This document shows positions 15,001 through 20,283 of a DNA stretch of 64,000 nucleotides, piece by piece. The translations under genes and the position numbers were made by a program. The stretch's first letter is position 1. Each line of letters opens with the position of its first letter. Under the pieces are notes generated by a model that saw only the letters and a program-made list of their open reading frames with translations, ran no database searches and was not told where the DNA came from. The DNA comes from Roseivirga sp. UBA6052 (lineage in GTDB: Bacteria > Bacteroidota > Bacteroidia > Cytophagales > Cyclobacteriaceae), in the NCBI GenBank assembly GCA_002427755.1, contig DIYO01000002.1, forward strand, positions 1 to 64,000. Direction: 5' to 3'.

Positions 15001-18000
15001 CTGATGTCAGCGAAGGTGTTTAAATTAGGCCCTACCTGACCTGGCGCTGTAAAGCTGAAGCCATTGGCTCTATTGATGTAGATCCCGTTAATCGATCCCG
15101 TAAAATCGTTGTTATTGATTTCAGCGGGTACTCCGTAATTGTAATAAAGCGCATAAGTACCCGTATTTCTCAAGTCATTATTGGTAATCGTGTTACCTTG
15201 ATTGCTTCCATTTTCGAACCAAACAGAATAACTCGTAGTACCAGAGACATTATTATTGTCGATAATGTTGTCTGTATTATTTCCTCTTAAGCGAATCGTA
15301 TGCGCAAAACCACCAGAAATATCATTATTCTGAATGGTAGCCCTAGTAATGTTATCGGCAAATACCGCTGTTTTACCTGATGGGTTTATCACTAAATCAC
15401 TGAAATTCCAATTTTCTATTGTGAAATCACTCATGGTTGAGTAGTAGATCACAATATCTCTTATATCAGCAAAGGTATTTAAGTTAGGGCCAGTTTGACC
15501 CGGTGCCGTGAAGCTGAAACCATTAGCTCTATTGATATAGATACCATTAATAGAGCCAGTAAAATCGTTGTTATTGATTTCGGCAGGCACACCATTGTTA
15601 TAGTAAATACCATATGTACCTGCATTTCTTATGTCATTGTTGATGATTGAGTTGCCTTGATTACTTCCATTCTCAAACCAAACAGCATAACTAGTAGTAC
15701 CAGAGACATTATTATTGTCGATAATATTGTCTGTATTATTTCCTCTCAGGCGGATCGCATGAGCAAAACCACCAGAAAAGTCATTATTCTGTATCGTAGC
15801 TCTTGTGATATTATCACCAAAAAATGCATTTTTCCCCGTAGGGTTTATCACCAAATCGCTAAACACCCAATTCTCTAGGGTGATATCACTCATGGTAGAG
15901 AAGTAGAAAACCAAGTCTCTGATATCAGCAAAGGTGTTTGAGTTTGGACCTACTTGACCTGGAGCAGTGAAGCTGAAGCCGTTAGCTCTGCTTAAATAGA
16001 TACCATTTATAGATCCAGTGAAGTCATTGCCATCAATTTCGCCAGGCACACCGTAATTGTAGTAAATGGCATAGCTGCCTGAGTTTGTAAGGTCATTATT
16101 CAGAATTCTATTGCCTTGTGCATTTGAATTGTTAAACCAAATCGGATAGCTCGTCATCCCAGACATGGTGTTATTCTGAATTAGAATATCCTGGCTCGTT
16201 CCATCAAAATATAAAGCGTGTGCAGTTTGGCCGAAGAAGACATTATTTTCAATAACAGAAAAACTACCATTGGTGACATTTACTGCTCTACCGTAGTTTT
16301 CAAAGGTGTTATTGCGAAGTGTAATTGTATTTGCACTGTTAAAGTAAATTGCCCCACCACTATTGGTACCTAAAGATTTGAAGGCCAAACCTTCGATTGT
16401 AGAACCCGAAGCTCCATTATCGATACGGAAAGCATTTGATGAATTGATGGTAATTAGTGGAGTGCCTGCATAACCTGGTTGAGTTGAAGCATCAATAACT
16501 ACTTCATCAGTAACAATAATCTGAGAATTAACATTGATGGTTTGAGCACCAGTACCAATATTGAAACCAATCACATCCAGACCAGGGTTAGTATTGGCAT
16601 CTTTAATGGCTTGGTCCAAGGTTCCTACGCCAGTGGCAGCAGTACTCGTAACGAGAATATTAGGTACAACCGCATCTGGGGCCACATTAACAGTTCTAAC
16701 CACCTCTGCAGCTGCATTGCCTGATTGATCTGTAGCGTTATATCTTAATTCGTAGGTGCCAGGTGTATTCGTATCCACTGTACCTGTCACCACAATATCG
16801 CTAGCACACTCATCATCGGTAGTGGCTGTTTCTGTAAAAGTATCACCAACATTTAAGTTGACGACTGCATCACCATTTAAAGAAATGGTAGGTGCTATGT
16901 TATCGACAATGGTAATGGAAATTGGCTCCGTATTGGAGTTGCCATACTCATCTGTAACCGTATAGAGTACACCTGTTTGAGGTAGACTTTTTAGCCCAAC
17001 ACCTGATTCAACTAGAGCCTCTTCCTCAAAGTTAGTCGGTGTCATCAGGTTAGTAGGATCTACTTTATCAACAAAACTTCCATTTTCTAATTCGTCAAAA
17101 TCAAAGTAATGCAATAGCCCCTCTTCATTACCATCTAATCGCTTATTCATGTCGGCAATGGTCTCGCCTTCACCCCTTACAAAATTCCATACTCTAAGCT
17201 CGTCAATTTGACCACCAGTGATGGGTAATCCATTTTTTGTTCCTAGAGATATAAAATCAGGGTCAATAAATACCTCAGCATCAGGTGATCCGAATGGTTT
17301 GGTTAATTGAGCAAAACCGCCAAATTGCCCATTGATTCTGACTTGTAAGGTATATCTATAATCTTCTAGGCCATCTTGGGCCAAATCATTGGAGTCCCCA
17401 TCATCATAAAAATAATTCTGGACAGAAATCGAATAATGATTCCAACCCTCTGAAGGGGCAGCTTCGCCTGGTGTTCCGATCAAATTGACGTCTGTAAACT
17501 TAGTACCAATATTCATATTGAATTGGTAAAAAGTTCCAAAACCCGGGAATGTACCGAGCAAGGCATAATCAAAAACATTCGATAAGCTTCCACCTACATT
17601 CTGTTTTAACAATTCAAATGGTATAACTTGTGAATCTGTAGAATTGAACCAAAACTCTATCGTATAATCTCCATATTGACTGGTGAAGTCTTCAACTGCA
17701 TTAGCTCTCCAGGTAGTATTACCATTGAATGAAAGTGCGTTTCCGGTGGTTACCTCTTCGCCTGCAGCTTCCAAAACACCAACATCGCTACAATCTACTT
17801 CTGTTCTGTTCAGTTCAAAAGTCAAGTTATCTGAGAGATCATCTGTAGTACCATCGTCAATCATCTCTGGTGTAATGGTGGCCTTTCCATCAGCACCTAA
17901 CTCTACTACGATGTTCTCTTTAACTCTAACAACCGGAGCGGTTGCATCTCTTAGTTCATAGCGCAGTTCACCCAAAGTCACATTTCCACTTGCATCTTCA

Positions 18001-19277
18001 AATGTATAGGTATCTACGTAATGTCCGGGTGGAGTTCCGAATGGAATATTACCGAAAAACATTCTCTGACCAGAGGGATTGCCTACAGTAAATGAATTCC
18101 AAGATAAGAACCCATCACAATTATCCACTGCCTCTCGAGGGCTAGCTCCCCAGGTTCTTCCATCTCTAAGATTTACGACAAAATCCTGTCTTTCAGGCAT
18201 AAAAACGGGTGGAGTCACATCCACTACGTTTACCGTTGCATTGGCGGTAGCGAAGTTACCCAGATTATCAGAAACTGTAAGCACCACGTTTTGAGCACCT
18301 AATTGTCCACAATCAAATGTCGTTCTGTCCAAGGAAAGCCTTATTGATTCTCCTCGCAGGGAAGTAGATCCATTATCAATATCTTCGGGCACTATAGTCG
18401 CAATACCCTCCGCATCAATTTCTGCCGTGATTGTTGGATTCACTACCACGTTAAATGCAGTTAAGGTTGGTCCGCTTGCAAACCAGTTTCCGTTACTCCC
18501 ATCGTTGGGGTCCGGATCAGAAGTTGCCAGGTTTACCAAAGTTCCATTCAGACCACTTGGGCTGGCGTCATTTAATGTTCCTCCACCGTATTCATCAAAA
18601 CGATAGTAAGCCAAAAGGCCAGGTGAGTTTCCACTTAATGATTTATCATAAGTCCCAGAAATCTCAGCTGCCGATCTAGCATAATTCCAAATTCTTAATT
18701 CATCAATAGAACCAGAGTAAGCATTATCGATACTTGTTCCCCCTCCATAGTCACCTATACCTCTGGTAAAATTATTATCTCCAATATCAACGTTCATAAT
18801 ACCAGTTGTATTCAGCTGTCCGTTGATGTACATACTTGCTAAGCCTGTCGCTTGCTCCCAAGTTACGGCTATGTGTGTCCAAACGTTTCTTGGTATTTGA
18901 GAAACAGAATTAATTCCTGGCCCTGACCAAGCAATACCATCGCCCAAATTAAAATGAGCTAGCCCAGATATATTATTTATAGCAAAAGAATTGATAAAGT
19001 TCTTGGACGTGATCTCATCCCATATTCCATCGCCTTGATAATATACCCAAGCTTCAAAAGTGATAGCAGAAAAGTCTTCAATCACATCGCCTAACTCAAC
19101 CCTTTGGTTTTGCCAAAAGTAAAGATGTGAGAGGTTGTTGGTTTGCGCTTTAAGATTGGAGTGAAAGAATATTGAACATAAAACAATCAATAAAGAAGTT
19201 CGATAAATGCTGGTGAAGTTAATCACCAAAGGGAAGACGCTATTTCGCGTCTCCCTGAATGGTAAAAAGGGTTGCAT
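1..19277 (-). CDS. Giant secreted multidomain adhesin, N-terminal part (C-terminus outside window)
   Basis: An open minus-strand frame runs without a stop from ATG 19277-19275 to the window edge: 6,425 full codons plus two bases. A TAG lies in frame 6 bp before the ATG. Residues 1-45 look like a Sec signal peptide ending ...NLKAQ. Domains, in window coordinates from the N-terminus: LamG about 19100-18560; HYR-like modules 18450-17780; LamG 17750-17000; DUF5011/Ig-like 16920-16680; parallel beta-helix about 16670-13330; LamG 13120-12500; DUF5011; PKD-like 11590-11330; HYR-like; LamG 9310-8700, 8230-7580 and 7090-6430, each followed by a DUF5011 module; FG-GAP/VCBS repeats 5640-4660; SUEL-type lectin 2830-2525; HYR modules to base 1. 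These families bind glycans, calcium or other proteins at the cell surface. A type IX secretion C-terminal domain would be expected beyond the left edge but cannot be seen. It lies 197 bp downstream of, and on the same strand as, the LytTR regulator. Frame and domain content are read directly; the adhesive role is inferred. Confidence 0.93.
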   Translation of the reverse strand, partial: MQPFLPFRETRNSVFPLVINFTSIYRTSLLIVLCSIFFHSNLKAQTNNLSHLYFWQNQRVELGDVIEDFSAITFEAWVYYQGDGIWDEITSKNFINSFAINNISGLAHFNLGDGIAWSGPGINSVSQIPRNVWTHIAVTWEQATGLASMYINGQLNTTGIMNVDIGDNNFTRGIGDYGGGTSIDNAYSGSIDELRIWNYARSAAEISGTYDKSLSGNSPGLLAYYRFDEYGGGTLNDASPSGLNGTLVNLATSDPDPNDGSNGNWFASGPTLTAFNVVVNPTITAEIDAEGIATIVPEDIDNGSTSLRGESIRLSLDRTTFDCGQLGAQNVVLTVSDNLGNFATANATVNVVDVTPPVFMPERQDFVVNLRDGRTWGASPREAVDNCDGFLSWNSFTVGNPSGQRMFFGNIPFGTPPGHYVDTYTFEDASGNVTLGELRYELRDATAPVVRVKENIVVELGADGKATITPEMIDDGTTDDLSDNLTFELNRTEVDCSDVGVLEAAGEEVTTGNALSFNGNTTWRANAVEDFTSQYGDYTIEFWFNSTDSQVIPFELLKQNVGGSLSNVFDYALLGTFPGFGTFYQFNMNIGTKFTDVNLIGTPGEAAPSEGWNHYSISVQNYFYDDGDSNDLAQDGLEDYRYTLQVRINGQFGGFAQLTKPFGSPDAEVFIDPDFISLGTKNGLPITGGQIDELRVWNFVRGEGETIADMNKRLDGNEEGLLHYFDFDELENGSFVDKVDPTNLMTPTNFEEEALVESGVGLKSLPQTGVLYTVTDEYGNSNTEPISITIVDNIAPTISLNGDAVVNLNVGDTFTETATTDDECASDIVVTGTVDTNTPGTYELRYNATDQSGNAAAEVVRTVNVAPDAVVPNILVTSTAATGVGTLDQAIKDANTNPGLDVIGFNIGTGAQTINVNSQIIVTDEVVIDASTQPGYAGTPLITINSSNAFRIDNGASGSTIEGLAFKSLGTNSGGAIYFNSANTITLRNNTFENYGRAVNVTNGSFSVIENNVFFGQTAHALYFDGTSQDILIQNNTMSGMTSYPIWFNNSNAQGNRILNNDLTNSGSYAIYYNYGVPGEIDGNDFTGSINGIYLSRANGFSFTAPGQVGPNSNTFADIRDLVFYFSTMSDITLENWVFSDLVINPTGKNAFFGDNITRATIQNNDFSGGFAHAIRLRGNNTDNIIDNNNVSGTTSYAVWFENGSNQGNSIINNDIRNAGTYGIYYNNGVPAEINNNDFTGSINGIYINRANGFSFTAPGQTGPNLNTFADIRDIVIYYSTMSDFTIENWNFSDLVINPSGKTAVFADNITRATIQNNDISGGFAHTIRLRGNNTDNIIDNNNVSGTTSYSVWFENGSNQGNTITNNDLRNTGTYALYYNYGVPAEINNNDFTGSINGIYINRANGFSFTAPGQVGPNLNTFADIRDIVIYYSTMSDFTVENWNYSDLMIDPAGKAAMWGDNLTRATIQNNDLSGGFAHAIRLRGNNTDNVVDSNNASGTTSNSIWFENGSNQGNRIVNNDIRNTGSWGIYYNYGVPGEINNNDLTGARSGIWMSRANGFNLTASGQTGPNLNIYGDHVDNVIYYTSTSDITIEDWVFRDLFLDPAGKTALFSDNLTRATIQNNDFTGNFNHALRLRGNNTDNTVDSNNASGMVSNSIWFESGSNQGNIITNNNITNSGSYAIYYNYGVPSEINNNDLTGSRTGIYLSRANGFNLTAPGQTGANLNTYGDHQENVLYYNSTSDVTIENWVMKDLVTDPSIKSAFNSDNINRFTFQNNDFTGFSQGIRLRGNNGNNVIDNNNISGIAGNAVWFENGSNQGNTITNNDLSNANGASIYYWYGTPADISGNDFTGSGTGVFLRSPSNYTLGVNTFKDNGQSVSLEFGNNVTISGITESASGGTGISVRDSRGTIIENFESCGRDLGIRIWRSQGTSDDYTLNNIKIADATTGVSVDQFSTNVNIDGLELFGNGTDVADSFNNVTQSNVSQATTPTWCPNDPPVINALSAITVELDASGNATLSTDDIDQGTTDDSGAVTLSLSQTEFDCSDIANVQCSDYALTFSGSNDMIQIGNQSELNFTNNTSFTIEAWVKTDGSNTNYPQIFQKSDPNTFAGYGLQIEPGGNPQLYVIANYGSDDMFINGAFNLYDNQWHHVAATYDGSGSSSGVQLYVDGQPVSTSPAFDGYSGGDFSTTGSAYIGGFDPNQSEYALVGSIDEVRVWNVAKDASAISAGYNSCLSGSESGLVAYYKIDEGTGTSIADLGPNSLNGTLINDVNASWSTDVPVVTNDEVEVTFTATDILGVSSTSTVTVTVEDNIDPTITLTGGPVDIIQDGTYVEPGYTADDNCSTVSVDVSDDIDVSTPGTYTVTYTVTDGSGNTAQATRTVNVIPAVTANVSTITDASDIQNDGLLLEANNVGNGANNIQLNGVCFTNSSNAFTNFSVGGGDFCSDCTPGTAFDDLMSTLLFGPNANPSSITLNGLVPGNMHRLQVFVSNDVNSTGRNMNFEFGGVNIPVTGWRPNSIVVTIEFIAQSSTEILTITGDSNRTVVNGYALHDLDQAGVLCNTDPTAGTAGNIVVGTDASGDATITLDGSSSSDDNGIANYEWFIDGNSVGTGVSLDADLNVGTYAAELVVTDIFGQTASEQFSIIVNDETGPELTIPADISVSCEDPTDPANIGQATATDNSGTATISFTDVIPNGTSVLVSNTNISTASGNSNTYNQDPSANTFTTGGSAFNLTHVNMSGRETTAGGFGQMIFSLHANDNANPIIPGTELATFSVETVNGSRSFDLAVDGGSYTLSANTTYWIQMRAADPANVGSGSTGVIWNITDSQSETGSGTIGNGISYKRNGAWLTQGRTGQFSVESRSEPGCAQESTIERIWTATDASGNETSATQTISIVDETAPTFDVVNDVTVSSDANACGTTVNFALTATDNCAPAQDLVITYSQDPGTFFAVGTTVVTATVTDPCGNSSQVSFDVIVEDNIAPSITLNGDPTVQHEAYTEYVDAGATVSDNCSADLITDNGVPANAGPGSYTVTYTATDGSGNEITQQRTVNVVDTTPPAITCPDDFTAELESEAGAAVTVPVPLCEECGYDQNTGTIEWPLQPYGSGAGGGFAFATTQDYVFTGPFPVITEDAVLTINLSGDINNTFNEYVDLRTESRNTLDSRIHSADGNINRTYNISASDFNAWAADGTITFTLVGPPQGTSNVNGGNGSMNLSTGSDITLINDYTGTADASGVYPLGSTTVTWTATDAAGNISECTTTVIVEDTTVPTVITQDITVALDAAGNASITAEDIDNGSNDASGSVTLSIDPNEATFDCDDVGTGSGGLNLNGTQFIDLGNPSTFNFGTGDFTAESWVKVDNASPAQIIFGSMNNGFTLWIQSGRVNGAIQSGAIDIATGNVISANTWYHIALVRDGDNAMIYVDGVQQASASGFALRNINTAQNLLYGAQVNGLRLVGTIDDGRLWNVARTQTEISASKDSGLSGNETGLVGYWPLNEGSGTTAQDQSANTNDGTLINTDDSNWGDGAFSGGVSQLVTLTVTDATGNSAIGTANVTVVDNIAPSITLNGDATVQHEAYTEYTDAGANAADNCSAELATDNGVPANPGPGQYLVTYTATDGSGNETTEVRTVNVVDSTVPTVITQDITVQLDANGSASITAEDIDNGSNDASGSVTLSIDPNEATFDCSDLPGPSPAAFALDFDGINDFARVPLDGTGLTEFTYEANLRFTKRQDGSIALWGNGVTNNNPYMLLYYQSAGNIVLKVDRNFYVTPGVVPDLDTWYHVAVTHNGTQWQVYVDGDLKNTFTAGAWEQPNANTIFMGSSAAGYFHGQMDEIRVWNDIRTQSEISDNLDNTVDSNADNLIGYFKFDEGSGTSFGNEVGGNNGDLLAGTTWTTETAVENGATTNQIILTVTDANGNSATGTATVTVEDNIAPSITLNGDATVQHEAYTAYADAGANASDNCSANLVTDNQVPANPAPGQYAVTYTATDASGNTTSEVRTVNVVDTTVPTVITQDITVALDANGNASIVAEDIDNGSNDASGSVTLSIDNDSFDCSALEASNFALNFNGGTSDFASIAYDVSLTLNSFTVEAWVRTTRSTAYDRVVTKAVGGGQNYSLAVHNGKAHIRFDRVGGGQNFAESTFNVNDGEWHHLAGVHDTNANTIKIYVDGVLAGTRSTNGNPVTSSQTLEIGRFSSSFNQNFSGDIDDVRVWNDVRTDQEIADNYQQNLSGNEAGLVAFLNMNEGTGTVAANAASTADAALSSGVSWVAGAPALDQDGQQIVTLTVTDASGNSNTGTAVVTIIDDINPTITVNGDLTVQHEAYTEYSDAGATAADNCSAELATDNGVPANPAPGQYLVTYTATDGSGNETTVVRTVTVIDSTDPIVLVKKIIVELDNSGQVTIQGIDVDNGSTDASGIASYSVSPNVFGCDNLGDNGVTLTVTDNNGRTASAIATVIVEDNIAPTAVTQDITVYLDASGNAAITPEQIDNGSFDNCEVENLTLDIDAFTCDDLGENTVTLTAWDGPVGEGFTGFQLDETRPTSINFGPVTGYSVKAVDMNGDGNVDLVYGGYCNLQNEVRISDGNGNFTVIPFGTNTRNDCVEQIDVADVDGDGDMDVVASRPARVFLNDGNGNLTESQVISASPAKGVNLADYDGDGDVDLAYGGPGAPGIFKNDGTGNFTFFTTISIPGAVGEIDYYEDGDLDGDGDIDLIIAQRASNNQPPNDIYLNDGNGNFTRQGLNLGTNSYSQPVVEDLDGDGDLDLVFANNNASQATPIWFNDGVGNFTNVQNIAANTSTWGIRAGDLDGDGDLDLYLGNNGANEAWLNDGSGTFSASGQPHGSKFSWDIALGDFDNNGSLDAATMNPDGQSTNNIWFNQSTPGSNSGSATAIVTVVDAIAPNVITQDITVSLDVNGNATVLPSDIDNGSDDNCNITSLVFGDAGDNGGQIAVPVTSGTRSGRDLTGITYTYNGQSTILTPSNAIASRLVLSSLTARPSGDANRFWDATANTMSEEEALRVLGDFDLGTAFQDCADPSGVKHDVMFDTPITPGAGPEIFIVHGFIRGSVEILDTDGNVVQNLSVDVMANSSDVVIGGSQVATRFNGFYLRDNQNFRVTQQGTHGNTQRYVLALDINASDVQEIGGIRFGGGSCNYTYEIIGFQPELNTLPQLDLTCENLGENTVTLVATDASGNSSSQTATVTVIDQIAPQITAPADITQFATSAAGAVVNYVTPVGTDNCDVTTTLTSGFASGETFPIGLTTVTYVATDAAGNTASASFTVDIAGLAPQIVVPDNIIVNTDAGVCGAIVNFEATDPTGIPASDISYSIQPGTLFNVGTTTVTVTATNPVGSSSASFTVTVIDAEKPNVVTQNIFADLDASGNVSITAGQIDNGSSDNCGIASISIDNSAFGCEDVGDNTVTLTVVDVNGNTETATATVTVRDLIEPNAIAQDIVVQLDANGNVTVTPDQVDNGSNDNCDVASVEFLSTGNNIIRAQAPENSTLTLTAPAGSVITGINFASYGTPNEVGGEFVLGSCNSPFSLSRLQAAIGQNSFSIGAINGIFGDPCPGTFKRLYVEATVSAPAQGVASLDFDCEDVGANTVTLLVTDVNGNESTVDATVTVEDNIAPEITAPADINVFATSAAGATVTYTAPVGTDACAVTTALTAGLASGSTFPIGTTTVTYTATDASNNTASASFDVVVTGVAPEIVVPDNIIVGNDLGDCSAVVTYEATETTAIPASTITYTIEPGSTFDVGTTTVTATATNPVGTSVKSFTVTVNDTELPNVITNDVTIELDANGDASISVSDINNGSSDNCGIASITLDNTSFDCSDVGANTVTLTVTDIHNNVNTATATVTVEDNLAPVLGSGSADYQYVDWSSNTTGDLNGNSVTFGASGSSAVVETGHNANGNPIFSNATFYDPAIALGDFVRAKFNNDGEVMVIEFSQPVTDPILYIDNMQGDYTFNGPLSLLSGGGNGFSSITGNTIDYTDNGQPVQGVFQLSGTYSTITLSGQNVINAGRGGDGVNIQIATGAGVSNVNNITVQLDASGNVSITGADLDGGITDNCGIASLSLDISSFTCADVGENTVTLTATDVNGNSSTATAVVTVEDNVLPVAIAQDVTIQLDASGNAVTTADAVNNGSNDACGIASLALSQTAFDCAHLGANTVTLTVTDNNGNESTATATVTVIDVIAPNVETSDITIVLNDAGQSENIPWWDALVGIDGQMYNGFQTNTTGNDQQYQDATVEEEGEFDEEEEEGGVPGAGIVASYLAATGTSDNCSIASITFNTTSFDCTNVGITNTVTVTVTDQSGNATQDSFTVTVLDQTAPVALAKDITVELDAAGNASIVPGDIDNGSSDACGVSLALSNTAFTCDNVGANTVTLIVTDPSGNESTAIATVTVEDNIAPEAIAQDIVV
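2525..2830 (-). other. SUEL-type (galactose/rhamnose-binding) lectin-like domain within the adhesin
   Basis: Within the adhesin frame the segment reads ENSTLTLTAPAGSVITGINF, then ASYGTPN, GSCNSPF and finally IFGDPCPGTFKRLYVEA. The A-S-Y-G motif, the spaced Cys residues and the terminal FGDPCxGTxKxLxV signature are the hallmarks of the SUEL/Gal_Lectin family. The domain interrupts a HYR module. Family assignment is from memory of the consensus. Confidence 0.75.
4660..5640 (-). other. FG-GAP/VCBS repeat block within the adhesin
   Basis: Seven Asp-rich calcium-loop motifs follow one another in the adhesin frame: DMNGDGNVD, DVDGDGDMD, DYDGDGDVD, DLDGDGDID, DLDGDGDLD (twice) and DFDNNGSLD, each followed by short beta-strand segments. 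This is the pattern of VCBS/FG-GAP beta-propeller blades. The loops are expected to bind Ca2+ and stabilise the protein outside the cell. Confidence 0.85.
13740..16200 (-). repeat. 459-bp (153-codon) tandem repeats encoding the beta-helix
   Basis: The anchor word CCATTAGC/CCATTGGC/CCGTTAGC (forward strand) starts at 14143, 14602, 15061, 15520 and 15979, so five consecutive copies are exactly 459 bp apart with no indels. A sixth, diverged copy on the low-coordinate side is offset by 3 bp. Each unit encodes Asn-rich rungs such as NNDFTGSINGIY and RGNNTDNIIDNNN, typical of a right-handed beta-helix. 153 residues would be about seven 22-residue coils. Copies differ at scattered, mostly conservative positions. 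Confidence 0.92.
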
Positions 19278-19474
19278 ATACTACGTGTTTCGGTTGCAAA
19301 AACTCAATAAGTTCTCAGGGGTCTAAGTGGCTAGATTACTAGTTACTTAGCTGAATAGAAGTGTCGGTGCTCGGTGAAAGCCTAATGAAAGTACAGTTTA
19401 AAGCCTTAAATGGAAGATTTTTGTTGTGAATGGAGTTTTTTTGTATGTGAAATACAAAAGGAGAATATATTGGC

Positions 19475-20170
19475 TTAAGCCATTTTTTCGTTAAGGATGG
19501 CTTTTTGTGTACGACTCAATGGTATTGAATCACCATCTACCATAACCGTATCTGAACTAACACGCTGCACCTTATTTACATTCACAACATAAGACCTATG
19601 CGTCTTAAAAAATTGCTCTTCGGGTAGGTTATTGAGCATCTCTTTTAGCGAAGCACGATGCAAATATTTCTTGTTTTCAGTTTGAATATGCGTGTAAACA
19701 TTTTCCGCTTTTAACCACCTAATGTCCTTGTACCTAATGTGCACTGTATCGTGCCCATCTTTGATCTTTAGTACGCCTGTTTCGTCAGACTTTTGCGTCT
19801 TCATCATCTCACAGACTTTAAAAAGATCGAGCTCGGTAAATGGCTTATTAATGTAAGTCAGAGGCTTCATTGCAATCGCCTTGCGAATGGTTTCTTTGTC
19901 AGAATAAGAAGTAACAAAAACGAAAGGAATATTGGCAGATTGACATTCCTCAGCAAGGGCTAATCCCTCATGTTTACCAGAAAGATTTACATCTAGAAAG
20001 ACAATATCCAGGTTACCTGACTTTAATTCAGTTCTGAACTCACCTAGGTTGTGAGCAATGGCTGTCACATTACAGCCCATTTCGCTAAGCATTTGCTTTA
20101 ACGTTTCGGCAATAATTACCTCGTCCTCTACTATGAGTACTTTGGCTGATTTTGTTGAAGTCACTACCAT
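19475..20170 (-). CDS. LytTR-family response regulator
   Basis: 231 residues. Residues 9-122 form a CheY-like receiver: acidic pocket E15/D16, phospho-acceptor D60 in IVFLDVNLSG, and K109 in YINKPF. Residues 132-228 form a LytTR DNA-binding domain (KAENVYTHI, HRSYVVNVNKV). It would control promoters when phosphorylated. The HisKA_2 kinase gene starts 113 bp away on the opposite strand and is the obvious partner. The giant adhesin lies downstream on the same strand, so it is a plausible regulatory target, but that link is only positional. Confidence 0.93.
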   Translation of the reverse strand: MVVTSTKSAKVLIVEDEVIIAETLKQMLSEMGCNVTAIAHNLGEFRTELKSGNLDIVFLDVNLSGKHEGLALAEECQSANIPFVFVTSYSDKETIRKAIAMKPLTYINKPFTELDLFKVCEMMKTQKSDETGVLKIKDGHDTVHIRYKDIRWLKAENVYTHIQTENKKYLHRASLKEMLNNLPEEQFFKTHRSYVVNVNKVQRVSSDTVMVDGDSIPLSRTQKAILNEKMA

Positions 20171-20202
20171 AAAGTAAAAAGGATATTCCGACTTTAAGAA
20201 AA

Positions 20203-20228
20203 ATGTAGCTACATGTTTTTAAATGTAT
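20203..20228. promoter_or_regulatory. Palindromic candidate operator in the divergent kinase/regulator promoter region
   Basis: ATGTAGCTACAT (20203-20214) is a perfect 12-bp palindrome, and the same half-site ATGTA recurs at 20224-20228. It lies 33 bp upstream of the regulator start and 70 bp from the kinase start. It does not match the usual direct-repeat LytTR site, so the binder is unknown. Confidence 0.4.
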
Positions 20229-20283
20229 TTGTTTAATACAAGACAATATTTCTTTTTGAAAGTAATTTGCTAATCTTACGCGA

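Noticed and set aside
13740..16200. Periodic repeats considered as a CRISPR array
   Set aside because: The period is 459 bp, the repeats are coding and there are no short identical repeats with unique spacers.
1..19200. Many plus-strand open frames of 60-150 codons rich in Val, Thr and Ser
   Set aside because: They are reverse-strand shadows of the repetitive adhesin frame; their composition mirrors its HYR modules.
19439..19459. Hairpin TTTTGTAT-gtgaa-ATACAAAA after the response regulator gene
   Set aside because: On the transcribed minus strand the stem is followed by A rather than T, so it is not an intrinsic terminator for that gene.
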